Positions 1-5,484 of a DNA stretch of 8,453 nt are shown piece by piece. Numbering within the stretch: position 1 is the stretch's first letter; every line of letters starts with the position of its first letter. The DNA is from JBIIUJ01 sp044340025. Lineage in GTDB: Bacteria > Pseudomonadota > Alphaproteobacteria > Caulobacterales > Aquidulcibacteraceae. The notes beneath the pieces are model-generated. The model had not been told where the DNA came from, did not search any database, and saw only the letters and a program-made list of their open reading frames with translations. Where the stretch lies: positions 1 through 8,453 of the forward strand of contig JBIIUJ010000115.1 in assembly GCA_044340025.1 (NCBI GenBank), in the 5' to 3' direction. The position numbers and the translations under genes are program-made.

Positions 1-51
1 GCGCCTTCGCTTGCGCGGCGCCGGCGGGGGACCTAGACGACGCGGGCAGGG
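1..51. other. Unassigned left edge, possibly the tail of an upstream gene
   Basis: This stretch is too short to assign. All three plus-strand frames are open from the left edge. They close at TAG 34-36, at TGA 53-55 (overlapping the ATG at 52 as ATGA), and at TGA 123-125. Any of these could be the end of a preceding gene of the same surface-glycan locus. The ATGA overlap would fit translational coupling to the methyltransferase, but G/C at third codon positions does not single out one frame over so few codons. No promoter is visible here. Confidence 0.2.
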
Positions 52-837
52 ATGATCGCGGCCTGGCCCGGCCCGACGCCGCCCCCGTTCGACTGGCGCG
101 AGGCCGACCACATGACGCTGTATGAGCTGAAAGCAAAGTTTGGCTTCGATTCCGACAAGGGCGGCGAATATTTCACCCTGTATCAGCAGCATCTCGAGCC
201 GATCCGCCATCAGGCGATCGACCTTCTGGAAGTGGGCATCCACAAGGGCGGCAGCCTGCAACTGTGGGCCGAATACATGCCCGAGGCGCGCATCCATGGC
301 GTGGACCTGCGCCTGCCCGACATCCCCGCCCATCCGCGCATCCACATGGAGGTGGCCGACCAGTCGAGCAAGGAGCAGCTTGGCGCCGCCATGGCGCGCT
401 GGGGCGTGCGCGCCTTCGACGTGATCGTGGACGACGCCTCCCACTTCGGGCGGATGTCGGCGCGCACCTTCGACATCCTGTTTCGCGATCACCTCAAGCC
501 GGGCGGGGTCTATTTCGTGGAGGATTGGGGCACGGGCTACTGGCCCGACTGGCCCGACGGCGAAGCGGTGGACACCGGCCCCCGCCCCGGCGCGCTGGAC
601 GATCCGCGCCCCCTGCTGCCGCCGTTCAACAAGGCCCGGGGCGAGCATGCCCTCAAGAGCCATCACGCCGGCATGGTCGGCTTCGTGAAGAGCCTGATCG
701 ATCTTCTGAGCGTGGATGACATCCGCCAGACAAAGGGCGGCGCAGACGTGGCGGCGCTGGGGCTGGAGGCGATCGATTTCCGCCCGGGCATCGTGGCGGT
801 GCGCAAGCGGGCCGACGCGCCAGCGATCGCGAGCTGA
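52..837 (+). CDS. Class I SAM-dependent methyltransferase (MycE/TylF-like O-methyltransferase type)
   Basis: The 261-residue cytoplasmic enzyme probably transfers a methyl group from S-adenosylmethionine to a sugar hydroxyl. The glycine-rich SAM loop is DLLEVGIHKGGSLQLW (57-72). An acidic end of the next strand follows (GVDL, 83-86), then VDDASH (126-131), and VEDWGTGYW (156-164) after LKPGG (148-152). In macrolide sugar O-methyltransferases such as MycE, the DD-x-x-H and E-D groups contribute to metal and substrate binding; applying that here is inference from family knowledge. The start at 52 is preferred because the first 20 codons all end in G or C, as expected for coding sequence, and TAG at 34-36 blocks extension. 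ATG 112 has a better-spaced GCGAGG (98-103) and is the alternative. The glycosyltransferase follows after 21 nt, which suggests one operon. The acceptor cannot be told from sequence. Confidence 0.85.
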   Translation: MIAAWPGPTPPPFDWREADHMTLYELKAKFGFDSDKGGEYFTLYQQHLEPIRHQAIDLLEVGIHKGGSLQLWAEYMPEARIHGVDLRLPDIPAHPRIHMEVADQSSKEQLGAAMARWGVRAFDVIVDDASHFGRMSARTFDILFRDHLKPGGVYFVEDWGTGYWPDWPDGEAVDTGPRPGALDDPRPLLPPFNKARGEHALKSHHAGMVGFVKSLIDLLSVDDIRQTKGGADVAALGLEAIDFRPGIVAVRKRADAPAIAS

Positions 838-858
838 ACGGGCGGGAGCGCGGCCGCG

Positions 859-2109
859 ATGGCGAAACTGCTTTTCCTGCATCAGAATTTCCCCGGCCAG
901 TTTCCCCACATCGCCGATGCGGCGGTGGCGGCGGGCCATGAGGTGCGCGCCATCGGCGGGCGGACCGCGCGCGGCCGACCGGGCGTGACGCTGCACCAAT
1001 GGGCGATCAATCGCGGCACCACGCCGGGCCTGTTTGATCCCGCCACGCGGGCGGAGGCCGATCTGTTGCGTGCGGATGCCGCGGCGAGAACGGCCTGGAC
1101 CCTGAAGGAGCAGGGCTTCGAGCCCGATCTCGTGATCGGCCACCCCGGATGGGGCGAGACGATCCACATGAGCGAGGTCTTCCCCACGACGCCGCAGCTG
1201 CTGTTTGGCGAGTTCTTCTACCAGTCCAGCGGGGCGGACGTGCATTTCGATGCGGAGTTCGAGCCCTGGTCGCTGAAATCCGCCATGCGCGTGCACGCCA
1301 AGAACGCCACGCTGGCGCTCGCCTACACCCATGCCGAGGCGATCGTCTGCCCGACGCCGTTCCAGGCCTCCACCCTGCCCGCCGTGTTCCAGCCGCGCGT
1401 GCGCATCCTGCATGAAGGCGTGGATCTCGACCGCGCGCGGCGGATCGAGGGCGCCGCCTTCCGCCTGCCCGACGGGCGCATGCTCGATGGGTCGCGCCCG
1501 GTCATCACCTTCATCAACCGCACGCTGGAGCGGCTGCGCGGGTTTCACGTCTTCATGCGGGCGCTGCCGGCCCTGCTGGCGGCGCGGCCGGATGCGGAGG
1601 TGATCATCATCGGCCAGGAGGACGGGCGCGGCTATGGCTCGGGCCCGAGCGGCGGGGCGACATGGAAAGGCAAGATGCTCGCCGAACTCGGCGATGGGCT
1701 GGACCTCTCGCGCGTGCATTTCGTGGGCCGGGTGGCGCACGAGGAGATGGTGAAGGCGCTCTCCCTCTCCTGGGCGCACGTCTATCTGACCTATCCGTTC
1801 GTGCTGTCCTGGTCGCTGGTGGAGGCGATGGGCTGCGGCTGCCTGATCGTAGGGTCCGATACGGCCCCGGTGCGCGACGCCATCACCCATGGGCGCAACG
1901 GCCTGCTGGTGGATTTCTTCGACACGCAGGCGCTAGCGCGCACGCTCATCGAGGCGTGCGCAGACCCGCGCCGGCACGACGCCCTGCGCGCCGCGGCTGT
2001 GGTTTCCGCACGCGCGCAGTTTGATCGGGCCAGCGTCGGCGTGCCGGGATGGATGGCGCTAATCGAGGAATTCAGCGCAAAGCGCGTGGCGCACGGCCTG
2101 AAACCCTAG
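859..2109 (+). CDS. Glycosyltransferase family 4 (ExpC-like, GT-B fold)
   Basis: The 416-residue cytoplasmic or membrane-associated enzyme is predicted to transfer a sugar from a nucleotide-sugar donor to a growing glycan. The N-terminal acceptor domain opens with LLFLHQNFPGQFPHIA (4-19), the hallmark of the Glyco_trans_4_3 domain. Its conserved GHPGWGE (95-101) and FGEFFY (116-121) are present. The C-terminal donor domain (about 213-400) holds FINRTLERLRGFHVF (218-232), HFVGRV (287-292), and SWSLVEAMGCGCLIVGSD (317-334), followed by GRNGLLVDF (345-353). The second Glu of the usual E-x7-E donor motif is E322, but the first position is F314. I recall this variation in ExpC-like members, which take part in exopolysaccharide synthesis. 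GGGAG (844-848) is a plausible ribosome site 10 nt before the ATG. It lies 21 nt after the methyltransferase gene. Donor and linkage are unknown. Confidence 0.9.
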   Translation: MAKLLFLHQNFPGQFPHIADAAVAAGHEVRAIGGRTARGRPGVTLHQWAINRGTTPGLFDPATRAEADLLRADAAARTAWTLKEQGFEPDLVIGHPGWGETIHMSEVFPTTPQLLFGEFFYQSSGADVHFDAEFEPWSLKSAMRVHAKNATLALAYTHAEAIVCPTPFQASTLPAVFQPRVRILHEGVDLDRARRIEGAAFRLPDGRMLDGSRPVITFINRTLERLRGFHVFMRALPALLAARPDAEVIIIGQEDGRGYGSGPSGGATWKGKMLAELGDGLDLSRVHFVGRVAHEEMVKALSLSWAHVYLTYPFVLSWSLVEAMGCGCLIVGSDTAPVRDAITHGRNGLLVDFFDTQALARTLIEACADPRRHDALRAAAVVSARAQFDRASVGVPGWMALIEEFSAKRVAHGLKP

Positions 2110-2118
2110 CGCGGCGGA

Positions 2119-2157
2119 GCGCACGCCCGGGGTTCGGCGGCGACGACCGGGGTGCGC
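2119..2157 (+). terminator. GC-rich hairpin after the glycosyltransferase gene, terminator-like
   Basis: GCGCAC (2119-2124) plus CCCGG (2126-2130) can pair with CCGGG (2147-2151) plus GTGCGC (2152-2157). This gives an 11-bp stem with one bulged G (2125) and a 16-nt loop. It begins 10 nt after the glycosyltransferase stop codon and ends 20 nt before a candidate promoter, which is where a transcript end would be expected. No T-tract follows, so it is not a canonical intrinsic terminator. It could instead protect a 3' end or be chance pairing in GC-rich DNA. Confidence 0.35.
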
Positions 2158-2177
2158 CCGCGGGGCAGCGCGGCTGG

Positions 2178-2206
2178 TTGACTTGACTCACCCACGTGCG
2201 TATCCG
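2178..2206 (+). promoter_or_regulatory. Candidate sigma-70 type promoter of the ABC exporter genes
   Basis: TTGACT (2178-2183) lies 17 nt before TATCCG (2201-2206), which matches five and three of the six consensus bases respectively. A second TTGACT overlaps at 2183-2188. The segment also contains GACTC (2185-2189), a GANTC site of the kind methylated by CcrM in alphaproteobacteria, and the palindrome CACGTG (2193-2198). It sits in the 254-nt gap before the permease, downstream of a terminator-like hairpin, and would give a leader of roughly 150 nt. The weak -10 keeps confidence moderate. Confidence 0.4.
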
Positions 2207-2259
2207 CGCCAAGGACCGCCGAGATCGACCACTATCCCGACGTCTGGTCGCGCAGGTTT

Positions 2260-2295
2260 TCCGGGCGAAATCGCTTGCGATCTTTCGCCTCCGGA
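2260..2295 (+). promoter_or_regulatory. Bulged hairpin in the leader of the ABC exporter genes
   Basis: TCCGG (2260-2264), GCGAAA (2265-2270) and TCGC (2271-2274) pair in order with CCGGA (2291-2295), TTTCGC (2283-2288) and GCGA (2277-2280). This leaves two 2-nt bulges on the 3' side (2281-2282 and 2289-2290). Up to 15 pairs are possible, although the two innermost bases would open to give a workable loop. It ends 68 nt before the permease start, between the candidate promoter and the ribosome site. Its composition, with A/T pairs in the stem, is less easily explained by GC richness alone. A role as a protein-binding dyad or RNA structure is inference. Confidence 0.4.
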
Positions 2296-2363
2296 CATGC
2301 GGCGGGTCCAGTCGCGAGAGCGCCGGCGCAGCGGGCCGAAACAGATGATGCAGGGACCTCGCG

Positions 2364-3161
2364 ATGAGCAGCACTCTGAGGGATGACATCGGCGATGTGA
2401 TCGCCGGTTTCAGAAAGCTGTTTGTCGCCGGATGGCTCGCTTCGGAGGATATTCGCGCCCGCTACGCCCGCACGGCGCTGGGCCCCTGGTGGAACATCCT
2501 GTCCACCGTGGCGTTCATCTTCGCCCTCACCGTCACGTTCGGCGCGCTGTTCCGCCAGCCGACCGAGCAGTTTCTGCCCTATCTGGCGGCCGGAGTGGCG
2601 TGCTGGAACTTCATGTCCGGCATTCTGCTGGACGCGCCGCAGGCGCTGGTGCGCCACGCAGGCATCGTGCAGTCCTATCCCCTGCCGCTGACCACACAGG
2701 TGCTGCGCCTTGTGGCCGACAAGACGATCCTGTTTGCCCACTTCATGATCGTTTACGCGGTGATTGCGCTGGTGGTGCGGGTGCCTTTCACGTTCGACAC
2801 CATCATCTGGATCGTGCCGGCGCTGGCGATCTATCTCGTTGCGGCGCTGGGCGCGGCGCTGGGCCTTTCGGTGGTGGGCGCGCGCTTTCGCGACGTTGGC
2901 CCCGCCATCGCGACCATCATGACCATGCTGTTCCTGATCACGCCGGTGTTCTGGCAAAAGCCGCTGCTGACCAAGGACAATCAGTGGATCGTGGACTTCA
3001 ACCCCTTCTTCCACCTGCTCGAGATCGGGCGCGCGCCGCTTCTGGGCGTGCATGCCGCGCCGGAACACTGGATCGCGTCTTCGGGGATCGCGCTGGGATC
3101 TCTGGTTCTGGGCTTCGCCGCCTTCGCCGCGCTTCGGCGCAAGATCTACTACTGGCTCTAG
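2364..3161 (+). CDS. ABC-2 type polysaccharide exporter permease (Wzm/KpsM-like)
   Basis: The 265-residue inner-membrane permease forms the channel of an ABC exporter that moves a finished glycan, usually lipid-linked, across the cytoplasmic membrane. An amphipathic N-terminal region carries the family motif SEDIRARYARTALGPWW (27-43). About six hydrophobic segments follow at roughly 43-63, 70-92, 117-139, 146-172, 180-198 and 238-257. FNPFFHLLEIGRAPLLG (212-228) before the last segment, and the ending RRKIYYWL, are both typical of this family, and the length is the usual one. AGGGA (2352-2356) is a good ribosome site 7 nt before the ATG. The ATPase gene starts 4 nt after the stop, so the two subunits are made from one message. 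The substrate is not revealed by the permease. Confidence 0.92.
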   Translation: MSSTLRDDIGDVIAGFRKLFVAGWLASEDIRARYARTALGPWWNILSTVAFIFALTVTFGALFRQPTEQFLPYLAAGVACWNFMSGILLDAPQALVRHAGIVQSYPLPLTTQVLRLVADKTILFAHFMIVYAVIALVVRVPFTFDTIIWIVPALAIYLVAALGAALGLSVVGARFRDVGPAIATIMTMLFLITPVFWQKPLLTKDNQWIVDFNPFFHLLEIGRAPLLGVHAAPEHWIASSGIALGSLVLGFAAFAALRRKIYYWL

Positions 3162-3165
3162 ACGC

Positions 3166-3927
3166 ATGACCCAGCCCAGCATTGAAGCGCGCGGCGCAGC
3201 GGTGGATTATCCCATCGCGCTCACAGGGGCGCAGCGTTCGCTGTTCGCCGGCCTCGCCAACACGATGAGCGCGGGCCGGTTCGCGCGGTCGGCCTCCGGA
3301 GCGCAATATGTCTGCGGCGTCTCCGGCGTGACGCTCGACATCAAGGCCGGCGACCGGGTCGGCCTGATCGGGCGCAATGGATCGGGCAAATCGACGCTTC
3401 TGAAGCTGCTCGCCGGGGTCTTGCCGCCCACGCGCGGCTCGCTGCGGGTGCGCGGGTCCTCCACCAACATCCTGTTCATCGGCTCGGGCATGGACCCGGA
3501 TCTCACCGGCTTCGAGAATGTGGAGCGCACCTCGCGCCTGCTCGAAATCCCGAAATCCGAATGGGCGCGGGTGAAGGCGGATGTGGAGGAGTTCACCGAG
3601 CTTGGCCGCTTCCTCGCCTTGCCGCTGCGGACCTATTCGGCGGGCATGAGCATGCGGCTGGCCTTCGCCATGGCCACCGCCTACCCGCGCGACATCCTCG
3701 TGATCGACGAGGTGATCGGCGCGGGCGACATGTTCTTCATGGAAAAGGCCGTCGAGCGCATCCGGGCGGCCAGCGACATGGCCCAGATCCTCGTTCTGGC
3801 GAGCCACGGCTATGGCGCCATCGAAAGCTTCTGCAATCGCTGCATCTGCATGGAGCGCGGCCAGATCGTGGCCGACGGCGCCGTCAGCGACGTCTGGGCG
3901 GAGTATCAGGCGCGCAGCGCCACCTGA
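3166..3927 (+). CDS. ABC polysaccharide exporter ATPase (Wzt/KpsT-like, no carbohydrate-binding domain)
   Basis: The 253-residue nucleotide-binding subunit powers export through the adjacent permease. Visible motifs are Walker A GRNGSGKST (69-77), an LTGFENV segment (113-119), signature YSAGMSMRLAFA (157-168), Walker B ILVIDE (177-182), the following IGAGD (184-188), and the H-loop SHG with H214. An N-terminal region of about 50 residues before the ATPase core is normal for the Wzt/KpsT/TagH group. The protein stops right after the ATPase fold, so it lacks the C-terminal glycan-binding domain of long Wzt proteins such as those for O8/O9a antigens. The ATG at 3166 is chosen because it follows the permease stop by 4 nt; the frame is open further upstream from 3052, but that would run deep into the permease gene. 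Where Wzt proteins often have a Q/E before the Gly (as in LELG), this one reads LFIG (103-106). Confidence 0.92.
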   Translation: MTQPSIEARGAAVDYPIALTGAQRSLFAGLANTMSAGRFARSASGAQYVCGVSGVTLDIKAGDRVGLIGRNGSGKSTLLKLLAGVLPPTRGSLRVRGSSTNILFIGSGMDPDLTGFENVERTSRLLEIPKSEWARVKADVEEFTELGRFLALPLRTYSAGMSMRLAFAMATAYPRDILVIDEVIGAGDMFFMEKAVERIRAASDMAQILVLASHGYGAIESFCNRCICMERGQIVADGAVSDVWAEYQARSAT

Positions 3928-3960
3928 GGCGCGTCGCCAGCCGCGCGGGCCGGGCGCTGA

Positions 3961-3989
3961 TTGCCAGGCGCTGCAGGTCGCCGCATAAA
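3961..3989 (+). promoter_or_regulatory. Candidate sigma-70 type promoter of the sulfotransferase-like gene
   Basis: TTGCCA (3961-3966) and CATAAA (3984-3989) are separated by exactly 17 nt, with five and four consensus matches. This AT-leaning patch lies in the 115-nt gap between the ATPase stop and the sulfotransferase ATG. Transcription would start near 3995, giving a leader of about 45-50 nt. It suggests that the last gene of the locus can be transcribed apart from the exporter. Confidence 0.4.
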
Positions 3990-3991
3990 CC

Positions 3992-4025
3992 GCCCTGCGC
4001 CCTGCCCCCGGGAGGATTGCAGGGC
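3992..4025 (+). other. Tandem 7-mer and hairpin in the leader of the sulfotransferase-like gene
   Basis: GCCCTGC is present twice in tandem (3992-3998 and 3999-4005), and its complement GCAGGGC lies at 4019-4025. Either copy can form a 7-bp stem with it. The loop contains GGGAGGA (4010-4016), a strong Shine-Dalgarno-like string, but it is 26 nt from the annotated ATG and has no in-frame start at normal spacing. No T-tract follows, so it is not a standard terminator. Function is unknown and chance is possible. Confidence 0.25.
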
Positions 4026-4042
4026 ACAGCCGGGGGGCGGGA

Positions 4043-5398
4043 ATGACTGAAGCGTCAAAGCGGTTCTGCGTGGTGGTCGCCGGCATGCACCGGTCGGGCA
4101 CCAGCGCGCTGGCGCGCGTGCTCAACCTTCTGGGATGCACGCTGCCGGCCACGCTGATGACCGGCACGGTGGGCAACGCGCTGGGGCACTGGGAATCGGT
4201 GCGCATCATCGAACTCAATGATGCGATCCTGGAATCGGCGGGCTCGTTCTGGGACGACTGGACCGCCTGTTCGCCCGCCTGGTTTTCCTCCCCGGTGGCC
4301 GAAGCGTTTCAGGAGCGCGCCATCGAAACGATGCAGGCCGAGTTTGGCGATGCACGCCTGATGGTGATGAAGGATCCCCGGCTGTGCCGCCTCATGCGCT
4401 TCTGGGTTCCCGCCCTGCGCGCCGGCGGGATCGAGCCGCTGGTTGTGGTCCCGATGCGCAATCCATTGGAGGTGGCCCGCTCGCTGGAAGCGCGCGACGG
4501 CAGCGATCTGCACTACAATCTGCTGGTCTGGCTGCGCCATGTGCTGGACGCCGAAGCCGCCACGCGCGGGGTTCCCCGCCATTTCCTCTCGTTTGGCGAT
4601 CTCCTGTCGCGGTGGCGCTGGACGATGGATCGCGCCGGGGCGGCGCTGGGCGTCACCTGGCCGCGCGCGTCTGCGCGCGTGGCGGGCGATATCGAGCGGT
4701 CCCTGTCGGGCGAGCATCGCCATCACGCCATCGAGGCGCATATCCTGCTGGAGGATCTCTCGATCCCGGAATGGGTGCGCGCCGCCTATGCGATCTTCGA
4801 CCGCTGGGCGAGCGAGGGGGAGGCGCAAGGCGATCATGCCGCCCTTGACCGCATCCGCGCCGACCTCGACGCTTCAGCGAGCACGTTCGGGCGCATCCTG
4901 CTGCATGGAAAATATGCGCGTGGCGAGGCCAATGAGCTTGCCCGCGACCTGAAGGCCGCCCAGGCCCAGGCCCAGACGCTGGAGCAGGAAATCGCGGCCG
5001 AACAGGCCAAGGCCGAAGCCGCGCGCCGCGCCGCCGATAATCTGAAGCGCCACATCGATCTCCTGCGCGACGACAATGATCTCCTGCGCAACGACAACGC
5101 CAGCCTCCAGACCGAGATCGACGCTCTTGCGCAGGCTGTCGCAGAGGCCGAAGCAGCCGCCGGGCGCGCCAATGATCAGATCGATGCGCTGATCCTCGGC
5201 CTCTCGGAGGAAAAGCACAGCCTGATCCAGCGGCGCAGCCACGCGATGCGGCGCAGGGCCGAAATCCTGACCCGCGCTGGCGTGATCGATCCGGCCGCCT
5301 ATCTCGCCGCCAACGAGGATGTGGCGCGCGCGGGCCTCGACCCGGCCTTTCATTATCTCACGTCGGGCGTGCACGAGAAGCGCAGGCGGCGGCCCTAG
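4043..5398 (+). CDS. P-loop sulfotransferase-like protein with coiled coil and C-terminal YLAANxDV module
   Basis: The 451-residue protein has three parts. Residues 8-250 resemble the sulfotransferase P-loop family: AGMHRSGTSALARVLNLLG (13-31) matches the 5'-phosphosulfate loop that binds PAPS, VMKDPRL (108-114) follows, and VVVPMRNPLEVARSL (134-148) resembles the 3'-phosphate site. Residues about 290-395 form a long charged, Ala/Gln/Glu-rich coiled coil. Residues 415-445 read IDPAAYLAANEDVARAG then LDPAFHYLTSG, a short module I recognise from the ends of many polysaccharide-synthesis proteins. The protein has no signal peptide or membrane segment, so it should be cytoplasmic. It may sulfate the glycan made by this locus; such P-loop proteins are also often left unassigned, and the real donor and acceptor are unproven. 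A 115-nt gap with its own candidate promoter separates it from the ATPase gene. GGGCGGGA directly before the ATG is a weak ribosome site. Confidence 0.8.
   Translation: MTEASKRFCVVVAGMHRSGTSALARVLNLLGCTLPATLMTGTVGNALGHWESVRIIELNDAILESAGSFWDDWTACSPAWFSSPVAEAFQERAIETMQAEFGDARLMVMKDPRLCRLMRFWVPALRAGGIEPLVVVPMRNPLEVARSLEARDGSDLHYNLLVWLRHVLDAEAATRGVPRHFLSFGDLLSRWRWTMDRAGAALGVTWPRASARVAGDIERSLSGEHRHHAIEAHILLEDLSIPEWVRAAYAIFDRWASEGEAQGDHAALDRIRADLDASASTFGRILLHGKYARGEANELARDLKAAQAQAQTLEQEIAAEQAKAEAARRAADNLKRHIDLLRDDNDLLRNDNASLQTEIDALAQAVAEAEAAAGRANDQIDALILGLSEEKHSLIQRRSHAMRRRAEILTRAGVIDPAAYLAANEDVARAGLDPAFHYLTSGVHEKRRRRP
4958..4975 (+). repeat. Three tandem GCCCAG hexamers in the coiled-coil coding region
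   Basis: Three exact, in-frame copies of GCCCAG encode Ala-Gln three times (residues 306-311) near the start of the coiled coil. Such a tract can change length by slippage without breaking the reading frame, but three copies is short. Confidence 0.6.
5057..5098 (+). repeat. Tandem 21-bp duplication encoding one coiled-coil heptad twice
   Basis: Two adjacent 21-nt units (5057-5077 and 5078-5098) differ at only two positions (13 and 21). They encode DLLRDDN (339-345) and DLLRNDN (346-352). The unit is exactly seven codons, one coiled-coil heptad, so the copy preserves both reading frame and heptad phase. The near identity at silent positions points to a fairly recent duplication rather than selection on protein sequence alone. 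Confidence 0.85.
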
Positions 5399-5484
5399 CA
5401 GGCGGCGCGGGCGCGATGCGTTTGGCCGACGGGCAGGGCGGGAAGGCCGTTTCCCTTCGCGCAGCGGCGCCCTAGAGAGAGCGG

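Noticed and set aside
2226..2250. Inverted repeat CGACCA/TGGTCG with a 13-nt spacer
   Set aside because: Six-base arms in a 254-nt gap are weak evidence for an operator; chance is likely without a second copy.
2183..2386. A 67-codon plus-strand frame in the leader of the permease gene
   Set aside because: It has no convincing ribosome site, overlaps the permease start, and its start lies within the candidate promoter. Composition is not protein-like.
2232..3182. A 316-codon minus-strand frame opposite the permease gene
   Set aside because: Its composition (Arg, Gln, His, Gly) is that of an antisense reading of a membrane protein gene, and it has no motif.
3832..3849. CxxCxC cluster (C223, C226, C228) in the exporter ATPase as a metal site
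   Set aside because: The first Cys is common in this family at the 'CDR' position, and no fourth ligand is apparent nearby. Metal binding is not supported.
2998..4218. A 406-codon minus-strand frame across the exporter ATPase and the gap after it
   Set aside because: It overlaps three well-supported plus-strand genes, is Arg/Ala/Gly-rich, and has no family motifs. It is an antisense shadow.
5440..5455. GGGAA/TTCCC hairpin after the sulfotransferase-like gene as a terminator
   Set aside because: A 5-bp stem with no T-tract is too weak to call a terminator.
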